Below, in pieces: positions 38,018 through 48,496 of a stretch of 64,000 nucleotides of DNA (its first letter is position 1; every line of letters starts with the position of its first letter). This DNA comes from Streptomyces liangshanensis (lineage in GTDB: Bacteria; Actinomycetota; Actinomycetes; Streptomycetales; Streptomycetaceae): NCBI RefSeq assembly GCF_011694815.1, contig NZ_CP050177.1:6054001-6118000 (forward strand). Direction: 5' to 3'. A model generated the notes under the pieces. The model worked only from the letters and a program-made list of their open reading frames with translations, searched no databases and was not told the DNA's origin. The position numbers and the translations under genes were made by a program.

Positions 38018-39142
38018 ATGATCGAATCACTGTCCCTCGTGGACCAGTACTGCCACGGCGTGCTCCGCACGGAGCTGGGCCTCGGCACCTTCGAGGCCCA
38101 GCTCGGCGGCCGGGTGGGACCCGCCGCCCCGGGCACCACCTTCTTCGACACCCAGACCGGCTTCGCCGTACGGCGCTGGTGCCCGCCGCTCCTCGGCCTC
38201 GAAGCGCACTGCCCGCCCGCGCACTACCTCGCGCGCCGCCGCGAGCTGGGCGTCCTGGAGTCCGGCCGACGGCTGCTGCGCTCCACCGGGGTCACCACCT
38301 ACCTGGTGGACACCGGACTGCCCGGCGAACTGACAGGACCCGGCGAGATCGCCGCCGCCGGCGCCGCCGACGCCCGGGAGATCGTCCGACTCGAACCCCT
38401 CGCCGAGCGGGTCGCCGACGCCTCCTGCGGAGTCGCCGACCTGCTGTCCCGCCTCGCCGAGTCCGTCCACGACGCGGCCGCGACGGCCGTCGCCTTCACC
38501 TCCGTGGCAGGAGTACGGCACGGGCCCGCCCTGGCCCCCGAACCGCCCGCGCACGCCGAGGTACGGGCGGCGGCGGGCCACTGGCTCACGGTGCGCGGGC
38601 CCGGCGGCCCGCTGGACGACCCGGTGCTGCTGCGGCACCTGCTCTGGCTCGCCCTCGGCTCGGGGCTCCCGCTGCAACTGCACACCGGCGCGCGCGACGC
38701 CCGCGCCCCGGCGGGCGGCGCCGACCCGGCGCTGGTCACCGCGTTCGCGAGCGCCACGGCCGGGCTCGGCACCGATCTGGTGCTGCTGGGGGCCTACCCG
38801 TACCACCGGCACGCGGCGCACCTGACGAGCGTCTTCCCGCATGTGTACGCCGACCTCGGGCCGGCTCTCGCGCACACGGGGGCGCGCGCCGCGGCCGTCC
38901 TGGCGGAGATCCTGGAACTGGCCCCGTTCGGGAAGCTGTTGTTCTCCAGCGGGGCGCGGGCGCTGCCCGAACTGCACGTGGTCGGCGCCCGGGTGTTCCG
39001 CGAGGCGCTGGTCCGGGTCCTCGGCGGCTGGGTCGCCGACGGGGCGTGGTCGCTCACCGACGCGCGGCGGGTCGCCGAGATGATCGCGGCGGGCAACGCC
39101 CGCCGGCTCTACGGGCTGTCAGACGGCCGCGGACAGCCGTGA
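38018..39142 (+). CDS. Amidohydrolase-family protein
   Basis: The 374-residue protein resembles the TIM-barrel Amidohydro_2 family: an N-terminal VDQYCHG, a central LQLHTGARDA, LLGAYPYHRHAAHLTSVFPHVYADLGPA, and a late GKLLFSSGARALPELHVVGARVFREAL. The metal histidines expected of the family appear partly replaced (H-x-H at the first strand is Y-C-H), so metal binding and activity are uncertain. The substrate is unknown. Its last 24 bases overlap the end of the convergent ctaA gene. Confidence 0.8.
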   Translation: MIESLSLVDQYCHGVLRTELGLGTFEAQLGGRVGPAAPGTTFFDTQTGFAVRRWCPPLLGLEAHCPPAHYLARRRELGVLESGRRLLRSTGVTTYLVDTGLPGELTGPGEIAAAGAADAREIVRLEPLAERVADASCGVADLLSRLAESVHDAAATAVAFTSVAGVRHGPALAPEPPAHAEVRAAAGHWLTVRGPGGPLDDPVLLRHLLWLALGSGLPLQLHTGARDARAPAGGADPALVTAFASATAGLGTDLVLLGAYPYHRHAAHLTSVFPHVYADLGPALAHTGARAAAVLAEILELAPFGKLLFSSGARALPELHVVGARVFREALVRVLGGWVADGAWSLTDARRVAEMIAAGNARRLYGLSDGRGQP

Positions 39143-40090
39143 GTCGGGCTGGGCGGGGATCTCCGCGGTGGTCACCGGACGCTCGCGCTGGCTCATCGCC
39201 ACCCGCACGACCCCGACCCACACCAGGCACGACCCCAGCATGTGGAAGCCGACCAGCACGGCCGGGACGTCCGTGAAGTACTGGACGTAGCCGATCGCGC
39301 CCTGCGCGAGCAGCACCAGCAGCAGGTTCCGGGCGATCACCCGGGTGTCCGCCGGGGCGTCGACGACGCGCAGCACCAGCCACATCGCGAGGGACAGCGC
39401 GCAGACGACCCAGGCGGCGGCGGTGTGGACATGGGCGGTGGTCGTCCAGTCGAACGGCATCCGCGGGACGTCGCTGCTGTCGCCCGCGTGCGGCCCGGAA
39501 CCGGTCACCGCCGTGCCCGCCACGAGCAGGACGACCGTGGACGCGGTCAGCGCCCACGACAGCTTCCGTACGGGGCGGGGGACACGCGGGCGGGGGGTGC
39601 CGTCGCCCTCGCGGGTGCGCAGCCAGGTCACCGTGGTGACCGTCAGGAGGGTCATGGCGAGCAGCAGATGCCCCGCCACCGTCCAGGGGTTGAGGCCCGC
39701 GAGGACGGTGACCCCGCCGAGCACGGCGTTGCCCATGACGATCCAGAACTGCGACCAGGCGAGCCGGGAGAGCCCGCGCCGCCGGGGCTTCGCGGAGCGC
39801 GCCGCGATGATCGCCCAGCCGACGGCCGCGCACAGCACGTACGTCAGCATGCGGTTGCTGAACTCGATGGCGCCGTGGATGCCCTGCTCGGGGGTGGCGA
39901 CGAGGCTGTTGTCGGTGCACTTGGGCCAGGTGTCGCAGCCGAGTCCGGAACCGGTCAGCCGTACCGCGCCGCCGGTGACGACGATCACCACGCTCATCAA
40001 CACGGCGCCGAGGGCGGCGCGCTGGAGCGTACGGGGCGAAGGCGTCCAGCGCCGGGCGATGTAGGCGAGGGGGGTCAACACGGCAACCAT
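39119..40090 (-). CDS. ctaA: Haem A synthase
   Basis: CtaA oxidises the methyl group of haem O to the formyl group of haem A. The 323-residue membrane protein (eight helices) has the conserved TGGAVRLTGSGLGCDTWPKC near residue 40, with the cysteine pair of Gram-positive CtaA, and haem-ligand histidines in GIHGAIEFSNRML, LNPWTVAGHLLLAM, TTAHVHTAAAW and VLVGFHMLGS. It is read towards the amidohydrolase gene with a 24-base tail overlap. Confidence 0.96.
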   Translation of the reverse strand: MVAVLTPLAYIARRWTPSPRTLQRAALGAVLMSVVIVVTGGAVRLTGSGLGCDTWPKCTDNSLVATPEQGIHGAIEFSNRMLTYVLCAAVGWAIIAARSAKPRRRGLSRLAWSQFWIVMGNAVLGGVTVLAGLNPWTVAGHLLLAMTLLTVTTVTWLRTREGDGTPRPRVPRPVRKLSWALTASTVVLLVAGTAVTGSGPHAGDSSDVPRMPFDWTTTAHVHTAAAWVVCALSLAMWLVLRVVDAPADTRVIARNLLLVLLAQGAIGYVQYFTDVPAVLVGFHMLGSCLVWVGVVRVAMSQRERPVTTAEIPAQPDSRLSAAV

Positions 40091-40190
40091 CGTAGGCGGG
40101 AGCTTGTGCGGGTTTTCACGAGGGGTACGTAAGCCGCGTCTTGGCGGCCGGCGCCGCGTGAGGTGCGCCCGACCGCCCGGTGCACGCCGT

Positions 40191-40261
40191 GCCGTACGCC
40201 CACTCCCGACGCAAGCCGGACGCCCACTCCCGACGGGAGCCGGACGCTCACTCCCAGCGGA
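40191..40261. repeat. Three tandem 24-bp repeats at the 3' end of the ABC permease gene
   Basis: Units lie at 40191-40214, 40215-40238 and 40239-40261, with the consensus GCCGGACGCCCACTCCCGAC-GGGA; the last unit lacks one base. The permease stop codon (40248-40250) lies inside the third unit, so the array spans the end of the gene and the gap before ctaA. Confidence 0.8.
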
Positions 40262-41047
40262 AGAACGTGCCCGCCGCGCCGAGCCCCGCCGCCGCCCAGA
40301 CCGCCAGGATCCCGAGGTCCCCCCACGGGGTCCCGGCGCCGTGCTGGAGCACGTCCCGCAGCCCGTCGGAGAGCGCCGAGATCGGCAGGAGGCCGAGCAC
40401 GGTCTGCGCCCCGTCCGGGAACCGGTCCAGCGGCACGATCACCCCGCCGCCCACCAGCAGCAGCAGGAAGACCAGGTTCGCGGCGGCGAGCGTCGCCTCC
40501 GCCTTGAGGGTCCCCGCCATCAGCAGGCCGAGGCCCGAGAACGCCGCCGTGCCCAGCACGAGGAGCAGCAGGACCACCAGGGGGTTGCCGTGCGGCGACC
40601 ACCCCAGGGCGAACGCGATCACCGTCAGCAGGACGACCTGGAGCACCTCCGTGACCAGCACGGACAGCGTCTTGGCGGTCATCAGCGCCCAGCGCGGCAG
40701 CGGTGACGCGGCGAGGCGCTTGAGCACCCCGTACCGCCGCTCGAAGCCCGTCGCGATCGCCTGTCCGGTGAACGCCGTCGACATCACGGCGAGCGCCAGG
40801 ACGCCGGGCGCCAGGAAGTCCACCGCTTTGCCCGCGCCGGTGTCCACGACGTCGACCGTCGAGAACAGCACCAGCAGGAGCGAGGGGATGATCACGGTCA
40901 GCAGGAGCTGTTCGCCGTTGCGCAGCAGCAGCTTCGTCTCGAACGCCGTCTGCGCGGCGATCATGCGCGCCAGCGGCGCCGCGCCGGGCGCCGGGGCGTA
41001 CGTGGCGCCGCCCGCGCGCAGGCCGGTCCCCGGGCTCGTACCGGTGC

Positions 41048-41051
<4 letters not shown>
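40248..41051 (-). CDS. ABC-2 type transporter permease
   Basis: The 267-residue protein has six predicted helices. It has the ABC-2 layout with AFETKLLLRNGEQLLLTVIIPSLLLVLF near residue 38, FLAPGVLALAVMSTAFTGQAIATGFERRYGVLKRL, and the late VVPLDRFPDGAQTVLGLLPISALSDGLRDVL. It forms an exporter with the ATPase encoded upstream, which it overlaps by ATGA. The substrate is unknown; the nearness to haem synthases does not by itself show haem export. Its 3' end runs into the 24-bp repeats. Confidence 0.88.
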
Positions 41052-41983
<932 letters not shown>

Positions 41984-42074
41984 AGCGGGGAGTCTAGGCA
42001 GCGGGGGAGGGCGCCGGGGCCCCGGGGCCGGAATGCGGTCGCCGTAACCGCCCGGACCGGCCGAAAAGCCCTTT

Positions 42075-42090
42075 CTTAGGTAACCCTAAG
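42075..42090. promoter_or_regulatory. Inverted repeat, candidate operator of the suf operon
   Basis: CTTAGG (42075-42080) and CCTAAG (42085-42090) form a 6-4-6 dyad 72 bases before the sufR start. It could be the SufR autoregulatory site. It also partly resembles a DtxR/IdeR iron box (about 12 of 19 positions of TTAGGTTAGGCTAACCTAA). Confidence 0.5.
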
Positions 42091-42161
42091 TGATCAATTC
42101 CACCGCGCCCGGTTCTGGACCGTAGTTGTCAGCGCCGAGGGAATTACGCAACAATGGCGTT

Positions 42162-42932
42162 GTGAAATACCTGGGCGAGGCTCCGCAGGAGGAACTCGCG
42201 ACCGGCGAGCGCTCCACGCGCAACCGCGTCGCGCGCTCCATCCTGGACCACGGCCCGTCCACGGTCTCCGACCTGGCGGGACGCCTGGGACTCACCCAGG
42301 CGGCGGTCCGCCGCCACCTCGACGCCCTCGCCGCCGACTCCGTCGTGGAGGCCCGCGACCAGCGGGTGTACGGCTCACGCGGACGCGGCAGGCCCGCCAA
42401 GGTGTTCGCCCTGACCGACTGCGGCCGGGACGCCTTCGACCAGTCCTACGACAAGCTCGCCGCCGAGGCGCTGCGCTGGATCTCCACCGCGGCCGGCGGC
42501 GGGGAGCGGGGCGAGGCGGCCGTCGCCGCGTTCGCCCGCGCCCGGATCGCCGCGCAGGCCGAGGCCGGGCGGTACGCCGACGTGGTCGAGGCCGCGGGGC
42601 CGGACGGGCGCACGGAGGCGCTGGCCAAGGCCCTGAGCGCCGACGGGTACGCTGCCACGGCGCGCGGCGCGGCGAACCAGCAGGGCGAGCAGCTCTGCCA
42701 GCACCACTGCCCGGTCGCGCACGTCGCGGAGCAGTACCCCCAGCTGTGCGAGGCGGAGACGGAATTTTTCTCCCAGCTGCTCGGTACGCATGTACAACGG
42801 CTGGCCACGATCGCCCACGGCGACGGGGTCTGCACGACGTTCATCCCCCGGGCCACCGCGTCACCGCCGAGCGGGTCCCCGCACACCACTGACCAAGCAT
42901 CCGAAAGCAACGCCGGGAGGAACCCCGCATGA
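42162..42932 (+). CDS. sufR: SufR-type Fe-S-sensing transcriptional regulator
   Basis: The 256-residue protein has a winged HTH ([24 protein letters not shown], residues about 30-55) and a C-terminal cysteine cluster (CQHHCPVAH ... LCEAETEF) that can hold a 2Fe-2S cluster. SufR represses suf genes when its cluster is loaded. GTG at 42162 gives the family start [11 protein letters not shown]; a TTG at 42126 would give a longer, less likely N-terminus. The stop overlaps the sufB start (ATGA), so regulator and assembly genes are one transcript. The dyad at 42075 is its probable operator. Confidence 0.92.
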   Translation: MKYLGEAPQEELATGERSTRNRVARSILDHGPSTVSDLAGRLGLTQAAVRRHLDALAADSVVEARDQRVYGSRGRGRPAKVFALTDCGRDAFDQSYDKLAAEALRWISTAAGGGERGEAAVAAFARARIAAQAEAGRYADVVEAAGPDGRTEALAKALSADGYAATARGAANQQGEQLCQHHCPVAHVAEQYPQLCEAETEFFSQLLGTHVQRLATIAHGDGVCTTFIPRATASPPSGSPHTTDQASESNAGRNPA

Positions 42933-44350
42933 CGCTCCCCACGGAGACCGCCCACCCCGAACTCGATGGCCTGGGCACCTACGAATTCGGCTGGGCCGAC
43001 TCGGACGCCGCCGGCGCCGCCGCCAAGCGCGGTCTCTCCGAGGCTGTCGTGCGCGACATCTCCCAGAAGAAGAACGAGCCGGAGTGGATGCTCAAGCTGC
43101 GGCTCAAGGGCCTCAAGCTCTTCGGCAAGAAGCCGATGCCGAGCTGGGGCTCCGACCTCTCCGGCATCCACTTTGACAACATCAAGTACTTCGTGCGGTC
43201 CACGGAGAAGCAGGCGGAGTCCTGGGAGGACCTGCCCGAGGACATCAAGAACACGTACGACAAGCTCGGCATCCCCGAGGCGGAGAAGCAGCGCCTCGTC
43301 GCCGGCGTCGCCGCGCAGTACGAGTCGGAGGTCGTCTACCACCAGATCCGTGAGGACCTGGAGGAGAAGGGTGTCATCTTCAAGGACACCGACACCGCGC
43401 TCAGGGAGAACCCGGAGCTGTTCCAGGAGTACTTCGGCACGGTCATCCCGGTCGGCGACAACAAGTTCGCGTCGCTGAACTCGGCCGTGTGGTCCGGCGG
43501 ATCGTTCATCTACGTGCCGAAGGGCGTGCACGTCGACATCCCGCTCCAGGCCTACTTCCGTATCAACACGGAGAACATGGGCCAGTTCGAGCGGACGCTG
43601 ATCATCGTCGACGAGGACGCGTACGTTCACTACGTCGAGGGCTGTACGGCCCCGATCTACTCCTCGGACTCGCTGCACAGCGCCGTGGTCGAGATCATCG
43701 TGAAGAAGGGCGGCCGCTGCCGCTACACGACGATCCAGAACTGGTCGAACAACGTCTACAACCTCGTCACCAAGCGCGCCGTGGCGTACGAGGGCGCGAC
43801 CATGGAGTGGGTCGACGGCAACATCGGCTCCAAGGTCACCATGAAGTACCCGGCCGTGTACCTGATGGGCGAGCACGCCAAGGGCGAGACCCTGTCCATC
43901 GCCTTCGCGGGCGAGGGCCAGCACCAGGACGCCGGCGCCAAGATGGTCCACATGGCCCCCAACACCTCGTCGAACATCGTCTCCAAGTCGGTGGCGCGCG
44001 GCGGCGGCCGTACCTCGTACCGCGGTCTCATCGAGATCGGCGAAGGCGCCCACGGCTCCAAGTCCAACGTGCTGTGCGACGCGCTGCTGGTCGACACCAT
44101 CTCGCGCTCCGACACCTACCCGTACGTGGACGTCCGCGAGGACGACGTGTCCATGGGCCACGAGGCGACCGTCTCCAAGGTCTCCGAGGACCAGCTCTTC
44201 TACCTGATGAGCCGCGGCCTCTCCGAGTTCGAGGCGATGGCGATGATCGTGCGCGGATTCGTCGAGCCGATCGCCAAGGAACTGCCGATGGAGTACGCGC
44301 TGGAACTCAACCGGCTGATCGAGCTCCAGATGGAGGGCTCCGTCGGCTGA
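42929..44350 (+). CDS. sufB: Fe-S cluster scaffold subunit SufB
   Basis: The central SufBCD scaffold protein has 473 residues, with the family blocks [58 protein letters not shown] (Cys near residue 235), the core [31 protein letters not shown], and [27 protein letters not shown]. Cys and acidic residues of this beta-helix build the nascent cluster at the SufB-SufD interface. The start overlaps sufR by four bases. A 10-bp hairpin separates it from sufD. Confidence 0.98.
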   Translation: MTLPTETAHPELDGLGTYEFGWADSDAAGAAAKRGLSEAVVRDISQKKNEPEWMLKLRLKGLKLFGKKPMPSWGSDLSGIHFDNIKYFVRSTEKQAESWEDLPEDIKNTYDKLGIPEAEKQRLVAGVAAQYESEVVYHQIREDLEEKGVIFKDTDTALRENPELFQEYFGTVIPVGDNKFASLNSAVWSGGSFIYVPKGVHVDIPLQAYFRINTENMGQFERTLIIVDEDAYVHYVEGCTAPIYSSDSLHSAVVEIIVKKGGRCRYTTIQNWSNNVYNLVTKRAVAYEGATMEWVDGNIGSKVTMKYPAVYLMGEHAKGETLSIAFAGEGQHQDAGAKMVHMAPNTSSNIVSKSVARGGGRTSYRGLIEIGEGAHGSKSNVLCDALLVDTISRSDTYPYVDVREDDVSMGHEATVSKVSEDQLFYLMSRGLSEFEAMAMIVRGFVEPIAKELPMEYALELNRLIELQMEGSVG

Positions 44351-44364
44351 CGGACCCACCACCA

Positions 44365-44388
44365 GGCCGGGCGGCGACCCGCCCGGCC
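44365..44388 (+). terminator. Hairpin between sufB and sufD (attenuator or stabiliser)
   Basis: GGCCGGGCGG (44365-44374) pairs with CCGCCCGGCC (44379-44388) around a CGAC loop, within the 67-base gap inside an otherwise overlapping operon. It may adjust the SufB to SufD ratio. Confidence 0.5.
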
Positions 44389-44417
44389 CCCTCGTTCCCC
44401 CGTCCCAGAGGCAGAGA

Positions 44418-45617
44418 GTGAGCACCACGACAGCCATGGCTGAGGCTCAGAACATTCCGGCGGGCTCCACCACCGCCGGTTCGATCGCGGTGGCCGCCGA
44501 GTCGACCGTCGCCACGCGCATGAGCGCGCCCCCCTCCTTCGACGTGGCGGACTTCCCCGTCCCGCACGGCCGTGAGGAGGAGTGGCGGTTCACGCCGCTG
44601 GAGCGGCTGCGTGGCCTGCACGACGGCACCGCCGTCGCCACGGACGGCAGCGTCACCGTCGAGGTGAACGCCCCCGACGGCGTCACCGTCGAGACCGTCG
44701 GCCGCGACGACGCGCGCATCGGCAAGGCCGGTACGCCGGTGGACCGCATCGCCGCCCAGGCGTACTCCTCCTTCGAGAAGGCCTCGGTCGTCTCGGTGGC
44801 CAAGGAGACCGTCCTGACCGAACCGATCAGGATCGACGTCCGCGGCGAGGGCGGCACCGCCTACGCGCACCAGGTCATCGAGCTCGGCGCCTTCGCCGAG
44901 GCCGTCGTGGTCATCGACCACACCGGTGACGCGGTGCTCGCCTCGAACGTCGACTACCTGATCGGCGACGGCGCGAAGCTCACCGTCGTCTCCGTCCAGG
45001 ACTGGGACGACAAGGCCGTCCACGTCGCCCAGCACAACGCGCTGGTCGGCCGCGACGCATCGTTCAAGTCGATCGTCGTCACCTTCGGCGGCGACCTCGT
45101 ACGGCTCCACCCGCGCGTCCAGTACGCGGGCCCCGGCGGCGAGGCCGAGCTGTTCGGCCTCTACTTCACCGACCGCGGCCAGCACCAGGAGCACCGCCTC
45201 CTGGTCGACCACAACGCGCCCAACTGCAAGTCGAACGCCGCCTACAAGGGCGCGCTCCAGGGCCAGGACGCCCACGCCGTCTGGATCGGCGACGTCCTCA
45301 TCCGCGTCATGGCGGAAGGCACCGACACGTACGAGATGAACCGCAACCTCGTCCTCACGGACGGCGCCCGGGTCGACTCCGTGCCGAACCTGGAGATCGA
45401 GACCGGCGAGATCGCCGGCGCCGGACACGCCTCGGCGACCGGCCGGTTCGACGACGAGCAGCTGTTCTACCTGATGTCCCGCGGCATCCCGCAGGCCGAG
45501 GCGCGCCGCCTCGTCGTCCGCGGCTTCTTCGCCGAGCTGGTCCAGCAGATCGGACTGCCCGACGTCGAGGAGCGCCTGCTGACGAAGATCGAGACGGAGC
45601 TGGAGGCGACGCTGTGA
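44418..45617 (+). CDS. sufD: Fe-S cluster assembly protein SufD
   Basis: The SufB partner in the SufBC2D scaffold has 399 residues, with the N-terminal helical part FPVPHGREEEWRFTPLERLRG and the beta-helix core ending FGLYFTDRGQHQEHRLLVDHNAPNCKSNAAYKGAL, which holds the conserved His of the cluster-forming interface. The C-terminal [23 protein letters not shown] matches SufB/D. GTG at 44418 has GAGG six bases upstream; ATG at 44436 is an alternative. The stop overlaps the ferredoxin start by four bases. Confidence 0.97.
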   Translation: MSTTTAMAEAQNIPAGSTTAGSIAVAAESTVATRMSAPPSFDVADFPVPHGREEEWRFTPLERLRGLHDGTAVATDGSVTVEVNAPDGVTVETVGRDDARIGKAGTPVDRIAAQAYSSFEKASVVSVAKETVLTEPIRIDVRGEGGTAYAHQVIELGAFAEAVVVIDHTGDAVLASNVDYLIGDGAKLTVVSVQDWDDKAVHVAQHNALVGRDASFKSIVVTFGGDLVRLHPRVQYAGPGGEAELFGLYFTDRGQHQEHRLLVDHNAPNCKSNAAYKGALQGQDAHAVWIGDVLIRVMAEGTDTYEMNRNLVLTDGARVDSVPNLEIETGEIAGAGHASATGRFDDEQLFYLMSRGIPQAEARRLVVRGFFAELVQQIGLPDVEERLLTKIETELEATL

Positions 45618-45943
45618 GCGTGCCGACCACCTTCGTCCGCGTCTGCGGCCTCGGCGAGCTGGAGGAGGACACCCCGAAGCGGGTGGAACTCGACGGCACG
45701 CCGGTCGCCGTCGTCCTCACCGAGGGCGAGGTGTTCGCGATCAACGACATCTGCTCGCACGCGAACGTGTCGCTCTCGGAGGGAGAGGTCGAGGACTGCA
45801 TGATCGAGTGCTGGCTGCACGGCTCCAGCTTCGACCTCCGTACCGGCAAGCCGTCCAGTCTTCCCGCGACGCGCCCCGTCCCCGTGTACCCCGTACAGAT
45901 CCAAGGGGACGATGTGCTCGTCTCCGTCACCCAGGAGTCCTGA
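45614..45943 (+). CDS. Rieske-type ferredoxin of the suf operon
   Basis: The 109-residue soluble protein has a Rieske centre: CSHANVSL and CWLHGSSF supply two Cys and two His for a 2Fe-2S cluster. The scaffold is of the bacterial non-haem oxygenase ferredoxin type. It replaces the cysteine desulfurase partner SufE in this gene order and is presumed to give electrons for cluster assembly. It overlaps sufD by four bases and precedes sufC by six. Confidence 0.93.
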   Translation: MSVPTTFVRVCGLGELEEDTPKRVELDGTPVAVVLTEGEVFAINDICSHANVSLSEGEVEDCMIECWLHGSSFDLRTGKPSSLPATRPVPVYPVQIQGDDVLVSVTQES

Positions 45944-45949
45944 GCCCCC

Positions 45950-46714
45950 ATGGCAACGCTTGAAATCAACGACCTGCACGTCACCGTCGAGGCGGAGGGC
46001 GGCCCCCGCGAGATCCTCAAGGGCGTCGACCTGACCGTCAAGCAGGGCGAGACGCACGCCATCATGGGCCCCAACGGCTCCGGCAAGTCGACCCTCGCGT
46101 ACTCGCTGGCGGGCCACCCCAAGTACACGATCACCGGCGGCACGGTGACGCTCGACGGCGAGGACGTCCTCGCGATGACCGTCGACGAGCGCGCCCGCGC
46201 CGGCCTCTTCCTCGCCATGCAGTACCCGGTCGAGGTCCCCGGCGTCTCCGTGTCGAACTTCCTGCGGACGTCGGCCACCGCGATCCGCGGCGAGGCCCCC
46301 AAGCTGCGCACCTGGGTGAAGGAGGTCCGGGAGACGATGGAACGCCTCCAGATGGACCCGGCCTTCGCCGAGCGCAACGTCAACGAGGGTTTCTCCGGCG
46401 GCGAGAAGAAGCGCCACGAGATCCTCCAGCTCGAACTGCTCAAGCCGCACATCGCGATCCTCGACGAGACCGACTCCGGCCTCGACGTGGACGCCCTGCG
46501 GGTCGTCTCCGAAGGCGTCAACCGCGTCAAGGAGACCGGCGAGGTCGGCACCCTGCTGATCACGCACTACACGCGGATTCTCCGCTACATCAAGCCCGAC
46601 TTCGTGCATGTCTTCGCCCAGGGCCGTATCGCCGAGTCCGGCGGTGCGGAGCTGGCCGACAAGCTGGAGAACGAGGGCTACGAGGCGTACACGAAGGGTG
46701 GCGTCACCGCGTGA
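45950..46714 (+). CDS. sufC: Fe-S cluster assembly ATPase SufC
   Basis: The 254-residue ABC-type ATPase has Walker A GPNGSGKST near residue 40, the Q-loop AMQYPVEVPG, the signature FSGGEKKR, Walker B IAILDETDSGLD and the H-switch ITHYTRIL. ATP binding by SufC reshapes the SufB-SufD pair to expose cluster-forming residues. It lies between the ferredoxin and sufS, overlapping the latter by four bases. Confidence 0.98.
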   Translation: MATLEINDLHVTVEAEGGPREILKGVDLTVKQGETHAIMGPNGSGKSTLAYSLAGHPKYTITGGTVTLDGEDVLAMTVDERARAGLFLAMQYPVEVPGVSVSNFLRTSATAIRGEAPKLRTWVKEVRETMERLQMDPAFAERNVNEGFSGGEKKRHEILQLELLKPHIAILDETDSGLDVDALRVVSEGVNRVKETGEVGTLLITHYTRILRYIKPDFVHVFAQGRIAESGGAELADKLENEGYEAYTKGGVTA

Positions 46715-47997
46715 CACAGCTGCCGGGCCTCCTCACACCGTCGAGCGCGCCGTCGGGACGGCTGCTCGACGAGGCGATCCGCAAGGACTTCCCCCTGCTG
46801 GATCGTGTGGTCCATGACGGGAAGAAGATCGTTTACCTGGACAACGCGGCGACGTCCCAGAAGCCGCGCCAGGTCCTCGACGCCCTCAACGAGTACTACG
46901 AGCAGCACAACGCCAATGTCCACCGTGGCGTGCATGTGCTCGCCGAGGAGGCCACGGCGCTGTACGAGGGCGCGCGCGACAAGGTCGCCGCCTTCATCAA
47001 CGCACCCAGCCGCGACGAGGTGATCTTCACCAAGAACGCCTCGGAGTCGCTCAACCTCGTGGCGAACATGCTCGGCTGGGCCGACGAGCCGTACCGGGTC
47101 GACAGCGACACCGAGATCGTCATCACGGAGATGGAGCACCACTCCAACATCGTGCCGTGGCAGCTGCTCTCGCAGCGCACCGGCGCGAAGCTGAAGTGGT
47201 TCGGCCTCACCGACGACGGCCGGCTCGACCTCTCGAACATCGACGAGATCATCACCGAGAAGACGAAGATCGTCTCCTTCGTGCTGGTCTCCAACATCCT
47301 CGGGACGGTCAACCCGGTCGAGGCGATCGTCCGGCGCGCGCAGCAGGTCGGCGCCCTCGTGCTGATCGACGCCTCGCAGGCCGCGCCGCACATGCCGGTC
47401 GACGTCCAGGCCCTCCAGGCCGACTTCGTGGCCTTCACCGGCCACAAGATGTGCGGTCCGACGGGCATCGGCGTCCTCTGGGGCCGCCAGGAGCTGCTGG
47501 AGGACCTCCCGCCGTTCCTGGGCGGCGGCGAGATGATCGAGACCGTGTCGATGCACTCGTCGACGTACGCCCCCGCGCCGCACAAGTTCGAGGCGGGTAC
47601 GCCCCCGATCGCCCAGGCCATCGGCCTCGGCGCGGCCGTGGACTACCTCTCCGCGATCGGCATGGACAAGATCCACGCGCACGAGCAGGCGATCACCGAG
47701 TACGCGGTGCGCCGCCTGCTGGAGGTGCCCGACCTGCGCATCATCGGCCCCGCCACGGCCGAGGAGCGCGGCGCCGCGATCTCCTTCACGCTGGGGGACA
47801 TCCACCCCCACGACGTGGGGCAGGTGCTCGACGAACAGGGCATCGCGGTCCGGGTCGGCCACCACTGCGCGCGGCCGGTCTGCCTGCGGTACGGAATTCC
47901 GGCGACCACACGGGCGTCTTTCTATCTGTACTCCACACCCGCCGAGGTCGACGCTCTGGTCGAAGGGCTGGAGCACGTCCGTAACTTCTTCGGATGA
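46711..47997 (+). CDS. sufS: Cysteine desulfurase SufS
   Basis: The PLP enzyme takes sulfur from cysteine. The 428-residue class-V aminotransferase has the N-terminal YLDNAATSQKPRQVLDAL, the PLP-lysine motif FTGHKMCGPTGIGVLWG, and the short active-site loop carrying the persulfide Cys in RVGHHCARPVC, as in type II (SufS) enzymes that need a partner. The partner is SufU, encoded next. GTG at 46711 overlaps the sufC stop. Confidence 0.98.
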   Translation: MTQLPGLLTPSSAPSGRLLDEAIRKDFPLLDRVVHDGKKIVYLDNAATSQKPRQVLDALNEYYEQHNANVHRGVHVLAEEATALYEGARDKVAAFINAPSRDEVIFTKNASESLNLVANMLGWADEPYRVDSDTEIVITEMEHHSNIVPWQLLSQRTGAKLKWFGLTDDGRLDLSNIDEIITEKTKIVSFVLVSNILGTVNPVEAIVRRAQQVGALVLIDASQAAPHMPVDVQALQADFVAFTGHKMCGPTGIGVLWGRQELLEDLPPFLGGGEMIETVSMHSSTYAPAPHKFEAGTPPIAQAIGLGAAVDYLSAIGMDKIHAHEQAITEYAVRRLLEVPDLRIIGPATAEERGAAISFTLGDIHPHDVGQVLDEQGIAVRVGHHCARPVCLRYGIPATTRASFYLYSTPAEVDALVEGLEHVRNFFG

Positions 47998-48007
47998 GGA
48001 CTGAGCC

Positions 48008-48496
48008 GTGAAGCTGGATTCGATGTACCAGGACGTCATCCTGGACCACTACAAGCACCCCCACGGGCGCGGTCTGCGGGACGGCGACGCCGAGGTGCAC
48101 CATGTCAATCCGACCTGTGGTGACGAGATCACCCTGCGGGTGCGGTACGAGGGGTCGCTGATCGCGGACGTCTCGTACGAGGGCCAGGGCTGCTCCATCA
48201 GCCAGGCCAGCGCCTCCGTACTGAACGATCTCCTCGTCGGCAAGGAGCTGGCCGAGGCGCAGAAGATCCAGGGCACCTTCCTGGAGCTGATGCAGTCCAA
48301 GGGCCAGCTGGAACCGGACGACGCCATGGAGGAGGTGCTGGAGGACGCGGTCGCGTTCGCCGGCGTCTCGAAGTACCCGGCACGCGTCAAGTGCGCCCTG
48401 CTGAGCTGGATGGCCTGGAAGGACGCGACGGCCCAGGCCCTCGCCGCCGCCCCGGCCGCCGGCCCGAACGACCGCCCGACGAAGGAGACGGCATGA
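48008..48496 (+). CDS. sufU: SufU zinc-dependent sulfurtransferase
   Basis: The 162-residue IscU-like protein accepts sulfur from SufS. Its zinc/persulfide residues are visible: C37 in NPTCGDE (with the following Asp), C62 in GQGCSIS, and the last Cys in RVKCALLSW near residue 128. The insertion typical of Gram-positive SufU (residues about 75-105) is present. It lies ten bases after sufS and overlaps sufT by ATGA. Confidence 0.97.
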   Translation: MKLDSMYQDVILDHYKHPHGRGLRDGDAEVHHVNPTCGDEITLRVRYEGSLIADVSYEGQGCSISQASASVLNDLLVGKELAEAQKIQGTFLELMQSKGQLEPDDAMEEVLEDAVAFAGVSKYPARVKCALLSWMAWKDATAQALAAAPAAGPNDRPTKETA

